Assembly: GCF_029433295.1 (NCBI RefSeq)
Contig: NZ_JAQTHV010000002.1
Location: 62,001 to 126,000, forward strand
Length of the DNA stretch: 64,000 nucleotides
Direction: 5' to 3'
From: Bifidobacterium sp. ESL0784
GTDB taxonomy: Bacteria; Actinomycetota; Actinomycetes; Actinomycetales; Bifidobacteriaceae
Below are positions 1 to 8,104 of this stretch, in pieces. Each line of letters opens with the position of its first letter. Within the stretch, counting starts at the first letter, position 1. The notes under the pieces are model-generated. The model made no database searches. It was not told where the DNA came from and saw nothing but the letters and a program-made list of their open reading frames with translations. The position numbers and the translations under genes are program-made.

Positions 1-51
1 CATAATGACCTATATCTGTTTGAACAATTTAATATATCCGATTATTCAAGA

Positions 52-88
52 ATGGCGAGATCGAACATTATTCCCCGAATCTCGCCAT
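52..88 (-). terminator. Stem-loop after the AIPR gene
   Basis: A perfect 10-bp inverted repeat (52-61 and 79-88) with a 17-nt loop lies 24 bp past the stop codon of the minus-strand AIPR gene. The sequence after it on the minus strand is only mildly T-rich, so it may be a weak or Rho-assisted terminator or a 3'-end stabiliser. Confidence 0.5.
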
Positions 89-111
89 CTCATATTAAAT
101 TCTTCTATTTA

Positions 112-1764
112 TTAAGATTGTTTCTCTTGCAGTTCTAATTGTTCCACTGCAGTTGTGAGCTTCCCTATTGTTGACGGATTGATAAAGAACGCACGATGAC
201 TATAAGAGTCACCCTCTTCTTTAATCCTTTCCTGTACAACCGTATCTGTTGCTTCAAGAATCAATCTTGTCTTCTTTTCAATAAGATCGCGGTCTGAGGG
301 ATCCAAAATATCCATTTGTCCAAGTAAAGCAACGATATGGTATTCCGCATAAGAGGCAAAAGAGTATTCTTCCTTTAAACTACGGGATAAAGTATGAACC
401 TGTCGCCAAATAAGATATGCATTCAAAAAAGTATCAGTATTCAAAGAGTCATTAAACACTTCTGGATACAAAGTTCCAAATAAAAATCTCTTTTTATTTT
501 TTGCATCTGCTGGTTTTTGCAACGCGTACGCATAATAGGATTGGGCAGCTTTAACTGCATCGATCCTCTTGTTCCAAGGTTCATCGTTATATTTATTCGT
601 TCTTGCCTCATAAAAATAGCCCTTGGTTTTTAGATCAGCTTCGATCTTTTTCTGGATAGAATCGTTACTGTGCAGGTCTCTTGCACAAACGGTAGTTTGC
701 GAATTTGTCGCTTTCGTAATTTTACCTAAAAGATTGTCGTCACTTGTCTTAATTATCCTAATTAAGACATCTACTTCATCACTCAGCTTGCCTTCCTTGT
801 ATGCTTCATAAAGAGAATTGGTTGTTTGCCCACCATTAACAATCTGCAGATTTGAAACGTTAACTTCAATTGACTCTTTTTTAGGAATATATTCCATATC
901 TGAGCACACAATAGTAATGCCATTATTTAATACAAAGAACTGATAGGCATCTTCACCTGTAGCAGATTGAATAATGTCTTTATTCACATCATTTTTTTGT
1001 GTCAAATAACCACGAACATTTTTATCAAATAATGCAACCCCCGCTTGCTCCCTTAATTTTGCAAGTTCTGTTCCTTCGATTCTTCCCACTAATACATTGG
1101 TCATACCATTGCTGAAATCCATATATTTACCAATAAGATGTAAGTTGGCATCAATAATTTTCTCTTGTTTTGGAGCCAGTAATTCAGCAATTTCTACTAA
1201 TTGATCATATTCAGTATCAAAATATTGTTGGTCATGATTATAAGATTCTAGGAAAGCTTCAAAATGTTCTTTACTCTTTACATTAGGTGGGAAAGAGTTA
1301 GAAATAAAAATTATGTGATATCGTGGAGTTTCTTTTTCTAATCCTCTTATATCCTCAAGCTTATTTTTTAGATCCTCGTTTATGTTTTTGTATTTTTCTT
1401 TCTTTGGGTTTCCTAGTATTAATTCATCAATGGCCATATGCATCTTATCCAATGCTCCGGCCTCTAAGGCCCTGTTGTATTTTTCCTCTGAACGATAATA
1501 CTTAGATTGAATAATATTGACTATCGGCCTGTTACCAGAATCTTCATCAATATAAATAGCATCAATTCCGCAATCATTAGTCCCATCAACTATCGAATCA
1601 TCAATCACTGCCGAATCAAGATCAAATCTTTTGTTCAAGAACAGTCCGATAAAAGCCAAAGACGGATTGGCGGATAAGCTTTCCGCTAGATCATCGTTAT
1701 GCATATATTGGTCAACAGAATGATCAATTAATTGGAAATCTAAACGTGAACCTTTATAAACCAT
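112..1764 (-). CDS. AIPR family abortive-infection / phage-resistance protein
   Basis: This 550-residue protein matches the AIPR family, which was named from abortive phage-resistance proteins and is common in defence islands. The N-terminal third carries a restriction-endonuclease-like signature: DGTNDCGID at 60-68 followed by QSK at 86-88, which fits a PD-(D/Q)xK nuclease core with D68, Q86 and K88. The middle holds the family hallmark QIVNGGQTTNSLY, followed by a conserved ARTNKYN stretch. The start is well supported by AAAGGAG just upstream of the ATG. The gene is much more AT-rich than the metabolic genes to its right, which suggests transfer. It is transcribed away from the Nudix-helicase pair across a very AT-rich gap. 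The biochemical activity and phage target are unknown. The family call is strong; the nuclease role is inferred from the motif. Confidence 0.85.
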   Translation of the reverse strand: MVYKGSRLDFQLIDHSVDQYMHNDDLAESLSANPSLAFIGLFLNKRFDLDSAVIDDSIVDGTNDCGIDAIYIDEDSGNRPIVNIIQSKYYRSEEKYNRALEAGALDKMHMAIDELILGNPKKEKYKNINEDLKNKLEDIRGLEKETPRYHIIFISNSFPPNVKSKEHFEAFLESYNHDQQYFDTEYDQLVEIAELLAPKQEKIIDANLHLIGKYMDFSNGMTNVLVGRIEGTELAKLREQAGVALFDKNVRGYLTQKNDVNKDIIQSATGEDAYQFFVLNNGITIVCSDMEYIPKKESIEVNVSNLQIVNGGQTTNSLYEAYKEGKLSDEVDVLIRIIKTSDDNLLGKITKATNSQTTVCARDLHSNDSIQKKIEADLKTKGYFYEARTNKYNDEPWNKRIDAVKAAQSYYAYALQKPADAKNKKRFLFGTLYPEVFNDSLNTDTFLNAYLIWRQVHTLSRSLKEEYSFASYAEYHIVALLGQMDILDPSDRDLIEKKTRLILEATDTVVQERIKEEGDSYSHRAFFINPSTIGKLTTAVEQLELQEKQS

Positions 1765-1929
1765 TCTAAACTCCTTTAATATATAAAATCACCATGATTT
1801 TTATATAACGATAATTATAACTATAAAATATAAACCAACAAGCTTGCAATCCAAAGAGATTTATAAATAGCAGCGGCTGCATCTGCGCTATCCTGGACAC
1901 AGTATCTTTTGTGTAAGGATGTCAACGAT

Positions 1930-2325
1930 ATGGGTAATGCACCATTGCAAGTCGTCGGAGCCGCGATAAGAAGGGGCGGCGCAATTCTTTGCGCACAAAG
2001 AGGTCCATCGAAATCCTTGGCTGGGTATTGGGAATTTCCTGGAGGAAAAATCGAGAGCGGCGAAACACCAGAGCAAGCCTTACAACGCGAAATCAAAGAG
2101 GAATTGCTCTGTGATATTGAAGTTGATCAGAAAATATGCTCGATACAGCAGCAATATGATTTTGGAACCATCGAACTTACGACGTTCCTGTGCTCGCTAA
2201 CAAGCGGCGAACCAAGTCTAACCGAACACACCCAGCTTCGCTGGATTCCCCAATCCAAACTTGCAACTTTAGATTGGGCTCCAGCTGACCGAAAAACGGC
2301 TCAAAATTTGGCAATGATGAATTAG
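1930..2325 (+). CDS. Nudix hydrolase (MutT / 8-oxo-dGTPase-like)
   Basis: This small Nudix protein of about 131 residues has a complete Nudix box, G-G-K-I-E-S-G-E-x7-R-E-x2-E-E-L, preceded by GYWEFP, which is typical of MutT-type (d)NTP pyrophosphohydrolases. I chose the ATG at 1930 because AAGGA sits about ten bases upstream; an in-frame TTG at 1909 would add seven unlikely residues. Its stop is only 16 bp before the large helicase gene, so the two are almost certainly co-transcribed. Housekeeping MutT proteins cleanse 8-oxo-dGTP. Pairing with a PLD-helicase-DUF3427 protein suggests instead a role inside that system, for example processing a modified nucleotide or a signal. That role is inference. 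Confidence 0.88.
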   Translation: MGNAPLQVVGAAIRRGGAILCAQRGPSKSLAGYWEFPGGKIESGETPEQALQREIKEELLCDIEVDQKICSIQQQYDFGTIELTTFLCSLTSGEPSLTEHTQLRWIPQSKLATLDWAPADRKTAQNLAMMN

Positions 2326-2341
2326 ACGGGCGAAAAACACA

Positions 2342-5300
2342 ATGACTGAGCAGAGAACAGAGAAGAAAGAGACGAATTTCGAAACCACTTCTTCGAACGA
2401 TTCGTTGGTAGAAGCGATTACATCAGGCTTCATCCGCCAAAATCTCGATGCCGATAGCAATCTCACGCCGACTCTTATCGCGAACCGCAATGGCTTGACC
2501 ATGGAAGAGGCTATCGAATCTGAACTCGAGCAATGCCACGATTTTGATTTGTCAGTCGCCTTCGTCAACAATGAAGAACTCAAAAGCCTCAAGCAGTATC
2601 TGCTCAATTTCGATAAAGACAAAAGCCAGCGGTCAGGCCGAATCATCACCTCAACCTATAACTATTTCAATAAGCCTGAAGCGTTCAAAACCCTTCTGCA
2701 AATTCAGAAACGTACCAATATCAAGATATTCATCTGGCAATCAGACTCAGAAAATCACAGCTCGATGGCAATATCGAACTATCGATACCATCCAAAAGGC
2801 TATGTATTTCGGCATCGTACTGAAAACGGAAAAGAATTGGATTCGACATACATCGGCAGCTCGAATCTGACATCCAGCGCACTCAAACTCAACAAAGAAT
2901 GGAATCTTCGAGTATCTTCGCAGACGAACAGTGGTCTCACTCGTCAGATTAACAGCGAAATTAACGCTCAGCTGAGTGAATCCGTTAAACTTACCAACGA
3001 GTGGCTTAAACAATACGAGGAAGAGTTCGAACATTACGCTCCCCCACAACGCATTTTGCCGCAACCAGAAAATGGAACGATTGAACCCAATGCCATGCAA
3101 CAAGAGGCATTGATGAACCTGGCTCAGCTCAGAAAGGCTGGCGAAAGCCAAGCCATCATCGTTTCGGCTACAGGAACCGGTAAAACATATCTCTCGGCTT
3201 TCGACGTGCGCCAGTTCAAACCAAATCGCATGCTTTATGTTGCTCAACAGCAGCAAATACTCAAGAAGTCAATGGAGTCATATCAGAAAGTACTTGGTTG
3301 CGAAGATCAGGATTTAGGTCTGCTTTCCGGGACCAGCAAACAAGGTGACCGCAAATACGTCTTCGCAACAGTTCAGACACTGGCCAACAATCTAGATTCC
3401 TTCGATTCGGATTCTTTTGATTACATTCTCATCGATGAGGCACATCATTCTGCGGCGGATTCTTACCGAAAGGTACTTCGTCATTTCACTCCCCGTTTCC
3501 TGTTAGGAATGACCGCAACACCAGAACGAACCGATGATGCCGATATTTTCGGATTATTTGGCAATAACATCGCCTATAACATTCGACTTCAGCGAGCACT
3601 CGAAGAGAATATGCTATGCACCTTCCACTATTACGGCGTCCACGAATACATCGAAGACAAACCTGACCCGAATACGATCGGCGAACTGAATAAGCGCATC
3701 GACGTGACACAGACCAGCGAGCGCACGGCACTCAATGAATGGATTCAAAAACTGGTATCAGCCGACCGTGTCCACTATATTATTGACAAGTTGCAGACTT
3801 ATGAAGATCCGGGAAATCCCGTAAAAGGCCTAGTCTTCTGCAGTTTGCAAAAGGAAGCAAAAGAACTATCCACACTTTTCAACGCTCGATGGAACCAACA
3901 AGCGGAACGCAAATATCACACGGTGGCTGTAACCGGAGACAATGCAGTTGACCGAGATTCAGCTGTAAAACAGCTTGAGAATGGGGAGTTGGATTATATC
4001 TTCACCGTTGATTTATTTAATGAAGGCGTTGATATTCCCGCATTGAACCAAATCGTGATGCTACGCCAGACCAAATCCAGCATCATCTTCACCCAACAGC
4101 TAGGCCGAGGGTTACGTAAATACCCTGGTAAGGAATCAGTCACCATTATCGATTTCATTGGCAATTATGCCAACAACTATCTCATTCCTATCGCGCTTTA
4201 CGGCAACACCGGTGACCGCGATATCGCACGTAAAAATCTACAACGGAAATCCATCGGCCTTTCATCGGTAAGCTTCGACCCCATAGCGGAAAAGAAGGTC
4301 CTTGCCTCTATCGACAAGGCGGATCTCTCGCAGATGCAATTGCTTTCGAGTCAATATCGTCAACTGCGTAACCAACTTAACCGTATTCCCATGCTTACAG
4401 ATTTCGCCAAAACCGATCCATCGTTGATCTATACGTTGGCGGATAAGAAAGACAGCTATCTACAATTCGTCCGCTCTCGTGAACAGAGCCTTTCACGCGG
4501 CAATAGCTCGCAGGCATCGTATGCAGAGACCTTGAAACCCACAAATGCCGGCGAAAACGGTGCGCTCAAAATGCTGACCTCAACTCTGCTACGAGGGCTG
4601 AGACCACACGAGCTGCTGGTTCTAGCAAATCTTTGTGACATCACTGTACCTAATTCAACAAACACTTCTATCGAACACAAAACTGATCGTTACCAAGGAC
4701 CAAGCGATAAACGCACGCTTTCGATTGAAGAACTGGGAACGATAATATCGAATCATTTCCCAAAAGCTGACAACAGTGCAGAACAGAGAACTCAGTCGTT
4801 CCATGTACTAGATTTGTCATATTTCATCACGAAAAACAAGGAACGTTTCGGCGGCAAACCATTGGTCAAACAAACCCAAGACAATGTGTTTGCTCTTGCA
4901 GACTGGTTGTATGAAGCTTTACGTTCCAATTCCACTTTCGCAACATTTTTCGCAGACACAGTACAAGCCGGTCTGATCAATTGCGATATACGCTTTGAAA
5001 AGAGTCCAGATGCATCCCTCGATCAAACACGCGGCTTTATTTACGGTGAGAAATACAGCATCTTCGATGTCATGAGGCTTTGCGGCTGGAAGAACGAACA
5101 GGTACCGCAAAACGTAGGCGGGTACAAACTCGATCTTGAAACGAGTTCATTGCCCATTTTCATCAAATACGAAGCAAGCCAATATGGCGACCGCTTCATC
5201 AATACCAGCGAACTTAAATGGTTCAGCAAGAATCAACGTACGCTACACTCAAATGAATTCGTCTGGCTTCTGAATGGTATTAAAAGTACAGATTGGCAGC

Positions 5301-5518
5301 GCTCTCATTTCGTTCCGATCTTCATTCGACGCAGACAAGAAGAAAAAGAAAAGACCTATTACTACGTCGGCAACGTAGCTAGCATCAGCGGCGTACGCCC
5401 CGACCACAACCTTGATGATAACGGAAAAGAACTGAACGTTGTCGTTTCCACACTACGTCTCAGCAAGCCAGTTGATCCCGAATTATTCAGGCATCTGACA
5501 GGTAAATCAGCTTTATAA
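2342..5518 (+). CDS. PLD-like nuclease / SF2 helicase / DUF3427 protein
   Basis: This is a 1058-residue multidomain protein. Residues about 60-230 form a phospholipase-D-like domain: H150-P-K152 followed by GSSN at 172-175 gives the HxK...GSxxN active site, although the Asp that usually follows the Lys is not evident. Residues about 250-640 are an SF2 (ResIII-like) helicase with Walker A ATGTGKT at 276-282, DEAHH at 365-369, TATP at 391-394 and a motif VI QQLGRGLR near 590. The C-terminal third matches the DUF3427 region, of unproven function. Such proteins are found sporadically in bacteria and look like single-polypeptide restriction or defence enzymes. It sits directly behind a Nudix gene and opposite an AIPR gene, which supports a defence role. 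The substrate is unknown. Confidence 0.85.
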   Translation: MTEQRTEKKETNFETTSSNDSLVEAITSGFIRQNLDADSNLTPTLIANRNGLTMEEAIESELEQCHDFDLSVAFVNNEELKSLKQYLLNFDKDKSQRSGRIITSTYNYFNKPEAFKTLLQIQKRTNIKIFIWQSDSENHSSMAISNYRYHPKGYVFRHRTENGKELDSTYIGSSNLTSSALKLNKEWNLRVSSQTNSGLTRQINSEINAQLSESVKLTNEWLKQYEEEFEHYAPPQRILPQPENGTIEPNAMQQEALMNLAQLRKAGESQAIIVSATGTGKTYLSAFDVRQFKPNRMLYVAQQQQILKKSMESYQKVLGCEDQDLGLLSGTSKQGDRKYVFATVQTLANNLDSFDSDSFDYILIDEAHHSAADSYRKVLRHFTPRFLLGMTATPERTDDADIFGLFGNNIAYNIRLQRALEENMLCTFHYYGVHEYIEDKPDPNTIGELNKRIDVTQTSERTALNEWIQKLVSADRVHYIIDKLQTYEDPGNPVKGLVFCSLQKEAKELSTLFNARWNQQAERKYHTVAVTGDNAVDRDSAVKQLENGELDYIFTVDLFNEGVDIPALNQIVMLRQTKSSIIFTQQLGRGLRKYPGKESVTIIDFIGNYANNYLIPIALYGNTGDRDIARKNLQRKSIGLSSVSFDPIAEKKVLASIDKADLSQMQLLSSQYRQLRNQLNRIPMLTDFAKTDPSLIYTLADKKDSYLQFVRSREQSLSRGNSSQASYAETLKPTNAGENGALKMLTSTLLRGLRPHELLVLANLCDITVPNSTNTSIEHKTDRYQGPSDKRTLSIEELGTIISNHFPKADNSAEQRTQSFHVLDLSYFITKNKERFGGKPLVKQTQDNVFALADWLYEALRSNSTFATFFADTVQAGLINCDIRFEKSPDASLDQTRGFIYGEKYSIFDVMRLCGWKNEQVPQNVGGYKLDLETSSLPIFIKYEASQYGDRFINTSELKWFSKNQRTLHSNEFVWLLNGIKSTDWQRSHFVPIFIRRRQEEKEKTYYYVGNVASISGVRPDHNLDDNGKELNVVVSTLRLSKPVDPELFRHLTGKSAL

Positions 5519-5555
5519 TATATTGCTCAAAATACGTGTGCACCTAATAAAACAA

Positions 5556-5590
5556 TTGGGGTGATTCCTAAAGATCAAGAACCACCCCAA
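5556..5590 (-). terminator. Terminator of the alcohol dehydrogenase gene
   Basis: An 8-bp GC-rich stem (5556-5563 with 5583-5590) lies between the convergent helicase and alcohol dehydrogenase genes. Read on the minus strand it is followed by TTGTTTTATT, as expected for a Rho-independent terminator of the dehydrogenase transcript. Confidence 0.65.
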
Positions 5591-5668
5591 CTTAAAAGCC
5601 ATGAGTTGCATGGGCTTCTTCGCTCGACACAACTTATAGCAGTGCGGTGAAATCACCGCTCATTTTCA

Positions 5669-6784
5669 TCAGAACTCAGTAATTACGGAGCGGATGACTT
5701 CGCCCTTCTTGAGCTGGACGTAGGCCTCGTCGATCTGGCTCAAGTTGATGTGCTGGGTGACGATGTCGTGCATGTTCAGGCGGCCGTCGACGGCGAGGTC
5801 GGCGTACATCGGGATGTCGTGCTTGATGTTGGTCGAGCCCATCCAGACGCCCTTGAAACCGCGCTGGTGAACCAGCAGGTCGGCCGGGTTGATTTCGAGG
5901 TTGATGGTCGCGTCGGGCTTGGCAAGGCCGATGCAGTACGCGGTGCCGTCAACGCCGAGCATATCCCAGCACTGCTTCATCGTGGACTCGAAGCCGATGG
6001 CCTCGAACGCCTCGTCAACGCCGCCGTCGGTAAGCTCGCGCACCTTGGCAACCGGGTCCTCGTTCTTGGAGTTGATGACGTCAGTGGCACCGAACTTCTT
6101 CGCGAACTCGAGCTTGTTGTCGAGCAGGTCGATGGCGATGATCTTCTTGGCGCCGCAGATGCGGGCGCCGGAGATGATGTTCAGGCCGATGCCACCCGTG
6201 CCGACGACGGCAACGGTGTCACCAGGACGAACGTGCGCGGTATTGATCGCAGCGCCAGCACCGGTGATGGTGGCGCAGCCGATGCAAGCGGCCTCGTCCC
6301 ACTTGACCTCGTTGTTAACCACAGCGAGCTGGTTCTCATGAATCAGCGCTTTCTCGGCGAAACCGCCAGTACCGAAGGCCTGGGTGATCGGGCGGCCGTC
6401 CGGGAAGGAAAGACGCGGCTTCTCGCCGGGCTTGCGCACGCACTCTTGCTGCTGCGAGCAGGACTGAGGATGACCGTTCAGGCAGTTGGCGCAATGGCCG
6501 CAAACCTGCTCCAACGAAGCGACAACATGGTCGCCGACCTTGATGCCTTGAACTTCCGGGCCGACGGCTTCGACGACGCCGGCAACCTCATGGCCGATGA
6601 CGGCCGGGAACGGGAAGAACTGATCGTCGTCCTCCACCAAATGCAAATCGGAATGGCACAGGCCGGACGCCTTAACGTCCACCAGCACCTCAGCGCCGAT
6701 GGGGTCATCGATGATGATTTCCTCGGGCTGGGCGAATCCCTTGCCTACTCCATAGGCAACCGAAGCTTTGATTTTCTGTGGCAT
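5669..6784 (-). CDS. Zinc-dependent alcohol dehydrogenase (MDR family)
   Basis: This 371-residue medium-chain dehydrogenase oxidises alcohols or reduces aldehydes with a nicotinamide cofactor. The catalytic zinc ligands appear as GLCHSD and GHEVAG. The structural zinc loop is C-x2-C-x2-C-x7-C (CGHCANC...C). The nucleotide-binding Rossmann glycines appear as VGTGGIG. I start it at the ATG at 6784 because GAAAGGAG lies just upstream; a start 21 bp further out has no such site. A TATAAT-like box (6824-6829, minus) and an imperfect 20-bp palindrome overlap in the promoter. The operator resembles the araB operator in this window, so control by a LacI-family sugar regulator is plausible. The exact substrate cannot be read from the sequence; ethanol or another fermentation product is likely. 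Confidence 0.9.
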   Translation of the reverse strand: MPQKIKASVAYGVGKGFAQPEEIIIDDPIGAEVLVDVKASGLCHSDLHLVEDDDQFFPFPAVIGHEVAGVVEAVGPEVQGIKVGDHVVASLEQVCGHCANCLNGHPQSCSQQQECVRKPGEKPRLSFPDGRPITQAFGTGGFAEKALIHENQLAVVNNEVKWDEAACIGCATITGAGAAINTAHVRPGDTVAVVGTGGIGLNIISGARICGAKKIIAIDLLDNKLEFAKKFGATDVINSKNEDPVAKVRELTDGGVDEAFEAIGFESTMKQCWDMLGVDGTAYCIGLAKPDATINLEINPADLLVHQRGFKGVWMGSTNIKHDIPMYADLAVDGRLNMHDIVTQHINLSQIDEAYVQLKKGEVIRSVITEF

Positions 6785-6806
6785 GGTTACTCCTTTCACA
6801 TCCAAA

Positions 6807-6826
6807 AATGTAACCTAGCTCACATT
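6807..6826 (-). promoter_or_regulatory. Putative LacI-type operator over the adh promoter
   Basis: Read on the minus strand, AATGTGAGC and GGTTACATT flank a TA spacer, giving an imperfect 20-bp palindrome just before the ribosome binding site. It overlaps a TATAAT box at 6824-6829. Its left half-site is identical in nine bases to the perfect operator upstream of araB (17169-17186), which suggests a shared regulator. Confidence 0.45.
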
Positions 6827-6980
6827 ATAATATCGGAATCAGATTCAGAAGTACTCTGAAAAAACGTCGCGTTTCCACAACATTTGCAAACATTCCGGAT
6901 ATGAAATAATCACACTATTCGACCAGAAATCACACATAAATACAAAAAATCAACCAAAATGTATCAACAGCCGAAAACTC

Positions 6981-7856
6981 TCACGCATAGGTGAAGGTCA
7001 TCGGATCGTGACCGGCACGGGTCGGGCCGTCCAAGGCATCGATTTGCGCGTGTTCGTCTGCAGTCAGGGCGAAACCGAAGAGGTCGAGGTTTTCGCGTTG
7101 TCGGTCGGCATGGACGGACTTGGGAATGATGATAGTGCCGTTTTCGATATGCCAGCGCAGGATGACCTGTGCAGGCGAAACACCATGTGCTTGTGCGATG
7201 CGGGCAATGGTTCCGTTTCCGGCGTTGAGATCGGCTCCGCGAGCCATCGGCGAATACGCTTCCACCGCAATGCCATGCTCGCGGCAGAACGCCACCACTT
7301 CGCGCTGCTGCCAGGTAGGATGCAGCTCGATCTGATCAACCGTCGGCCACTCCCCAGTCTCACGATGCAAGCGCTCGAGATGTTCTGGCAGGAAATTACA
7401 TACACCGAGCGTGCGCACACGGCCCTCGTCGCGCAGTTTCTTCAACGCCTTCCACGTTTCGCCGGAACGCCAGTTGAATGGCGTCGGCCAATGCAGCATA
7501 TACATGTCGACATAGTCAAGACGCAAATCGCTCAGCTGGCGGTCGAAGGCTTTGAGGGCATTGTCATAGCCTTGTTCGGAATCCTTGAGTTTGGTCGTCA
7601 CCCACAGCGTTTTGCGTGCCTCACCAGCATTGAAGCCAGTTTCAGCCAACGCACGGCCTACGCCCGGTTCGTTGTTGTAGCCGGCGGCGGAGTCAATATG
7701 GCGATATCCGACCTGAAGTCCGGACTTGACAACGCCGGACACATCATCATCGCTGATACGTAATACACCAAGCCCGATTTGCGGGATTTTATTGCCGTCG
7801 CTTAACGTGATATTTGCAATTTCCGGTACTGCTCCCATGGTTTCTTCAACGCTCAT
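6981..7856 (-). CDS. Aldo/keto reductase
   Basis: This 291-residue protein belongs to the aldo/keto reductase family close to 2,5-diketo-D-gluconate reductases. It should reduce carbonyl compounds with NAD(P)H in the cytoplasm. Visible family features are YRHIDSAAGYNNE with the catalytic Tyr and nearby Asp, the Lys in WVTTKL, YVDMYMLHWP with the catalytic His, and IIPKSV in the cofactor loop. The start at 7856 follows AAAAGGAG; an upstream in-frame ATG at 7970 would add 38 residues of poor quality. It stands alone, with no operon partner. The sugar or aldehyde it acts on is not evident. Confidence 0.9.
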   Translation of the reverse strand: MSVEETMGAVPEIANITLSDGNKIPQIGLGVLRISDDDVSGVVKSGLQVGYRHIDSAAGYNNEPGVGRALAETGFNAGEARKTLWVTTKLKDSEQGYDNALKAFDRQLSDLRLDYVDMYMLHWPTPFNWRSGETWKALKKLRDEGRVRTLGVCNFLPEHLERLHRETGEWPTVDQIELHPTWQQREVVAFCREHGIAVEAYSPMARGADLNAGNGTIARIAQAHGVSPAQVILRWHIENGTIIIPKSVHADRQRENLDLFGFALTADEHAQIDALDGPTRAGHDPMTFTYA

Positions 7857-7920
7857 CGCACTCGCTCCTTTTATCATCAACCGATAACCAACATTACTAG
7901 GCGACCATGTCCATTCATTC

Positions 7921-8040
7921 ATAGATAATGAACGGTTTTCAGCATCTGCAAACATCCATACCCAAAACAATCACCGATGGACGCTCAATGACCTGTTTCC
8001 AGCATCCGCAATCGTCCATGCAAGAAAACAGTCACGAAGA
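7921..8040. repeat. Imperfect 60-bp tandem repeat
   Basis: The stretch 7921-7980 is repeated head-to-tail as 7981-8040 with about two thirds identity and a one-base shift near the end. Shared blocks include AATGA, GTTT, CAGCAT, GCAA, TCCAT, AAAACA and TCAC. It fills most of the 248-bp gap between the aldo/keto reductase and the ABC transporter. No gene is seen here; function is unknown. Confidence 0.55.
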
Positions 8041-8104
8041 GCCTTCACCCAGCGGTTTCCCATAACCGATAAACAAGGAACCGACGAAATCAAGCCCCAC
8101 GAAC

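Noticed and set aside
5750..6859. Long plus-strand frame opposite the alcohol dehydrogenase
   Set aside because: It is the antisense of a well-supported gene, has His/Val/Asp-rich composition typical of reversed GC-rich codons, and matches no family.
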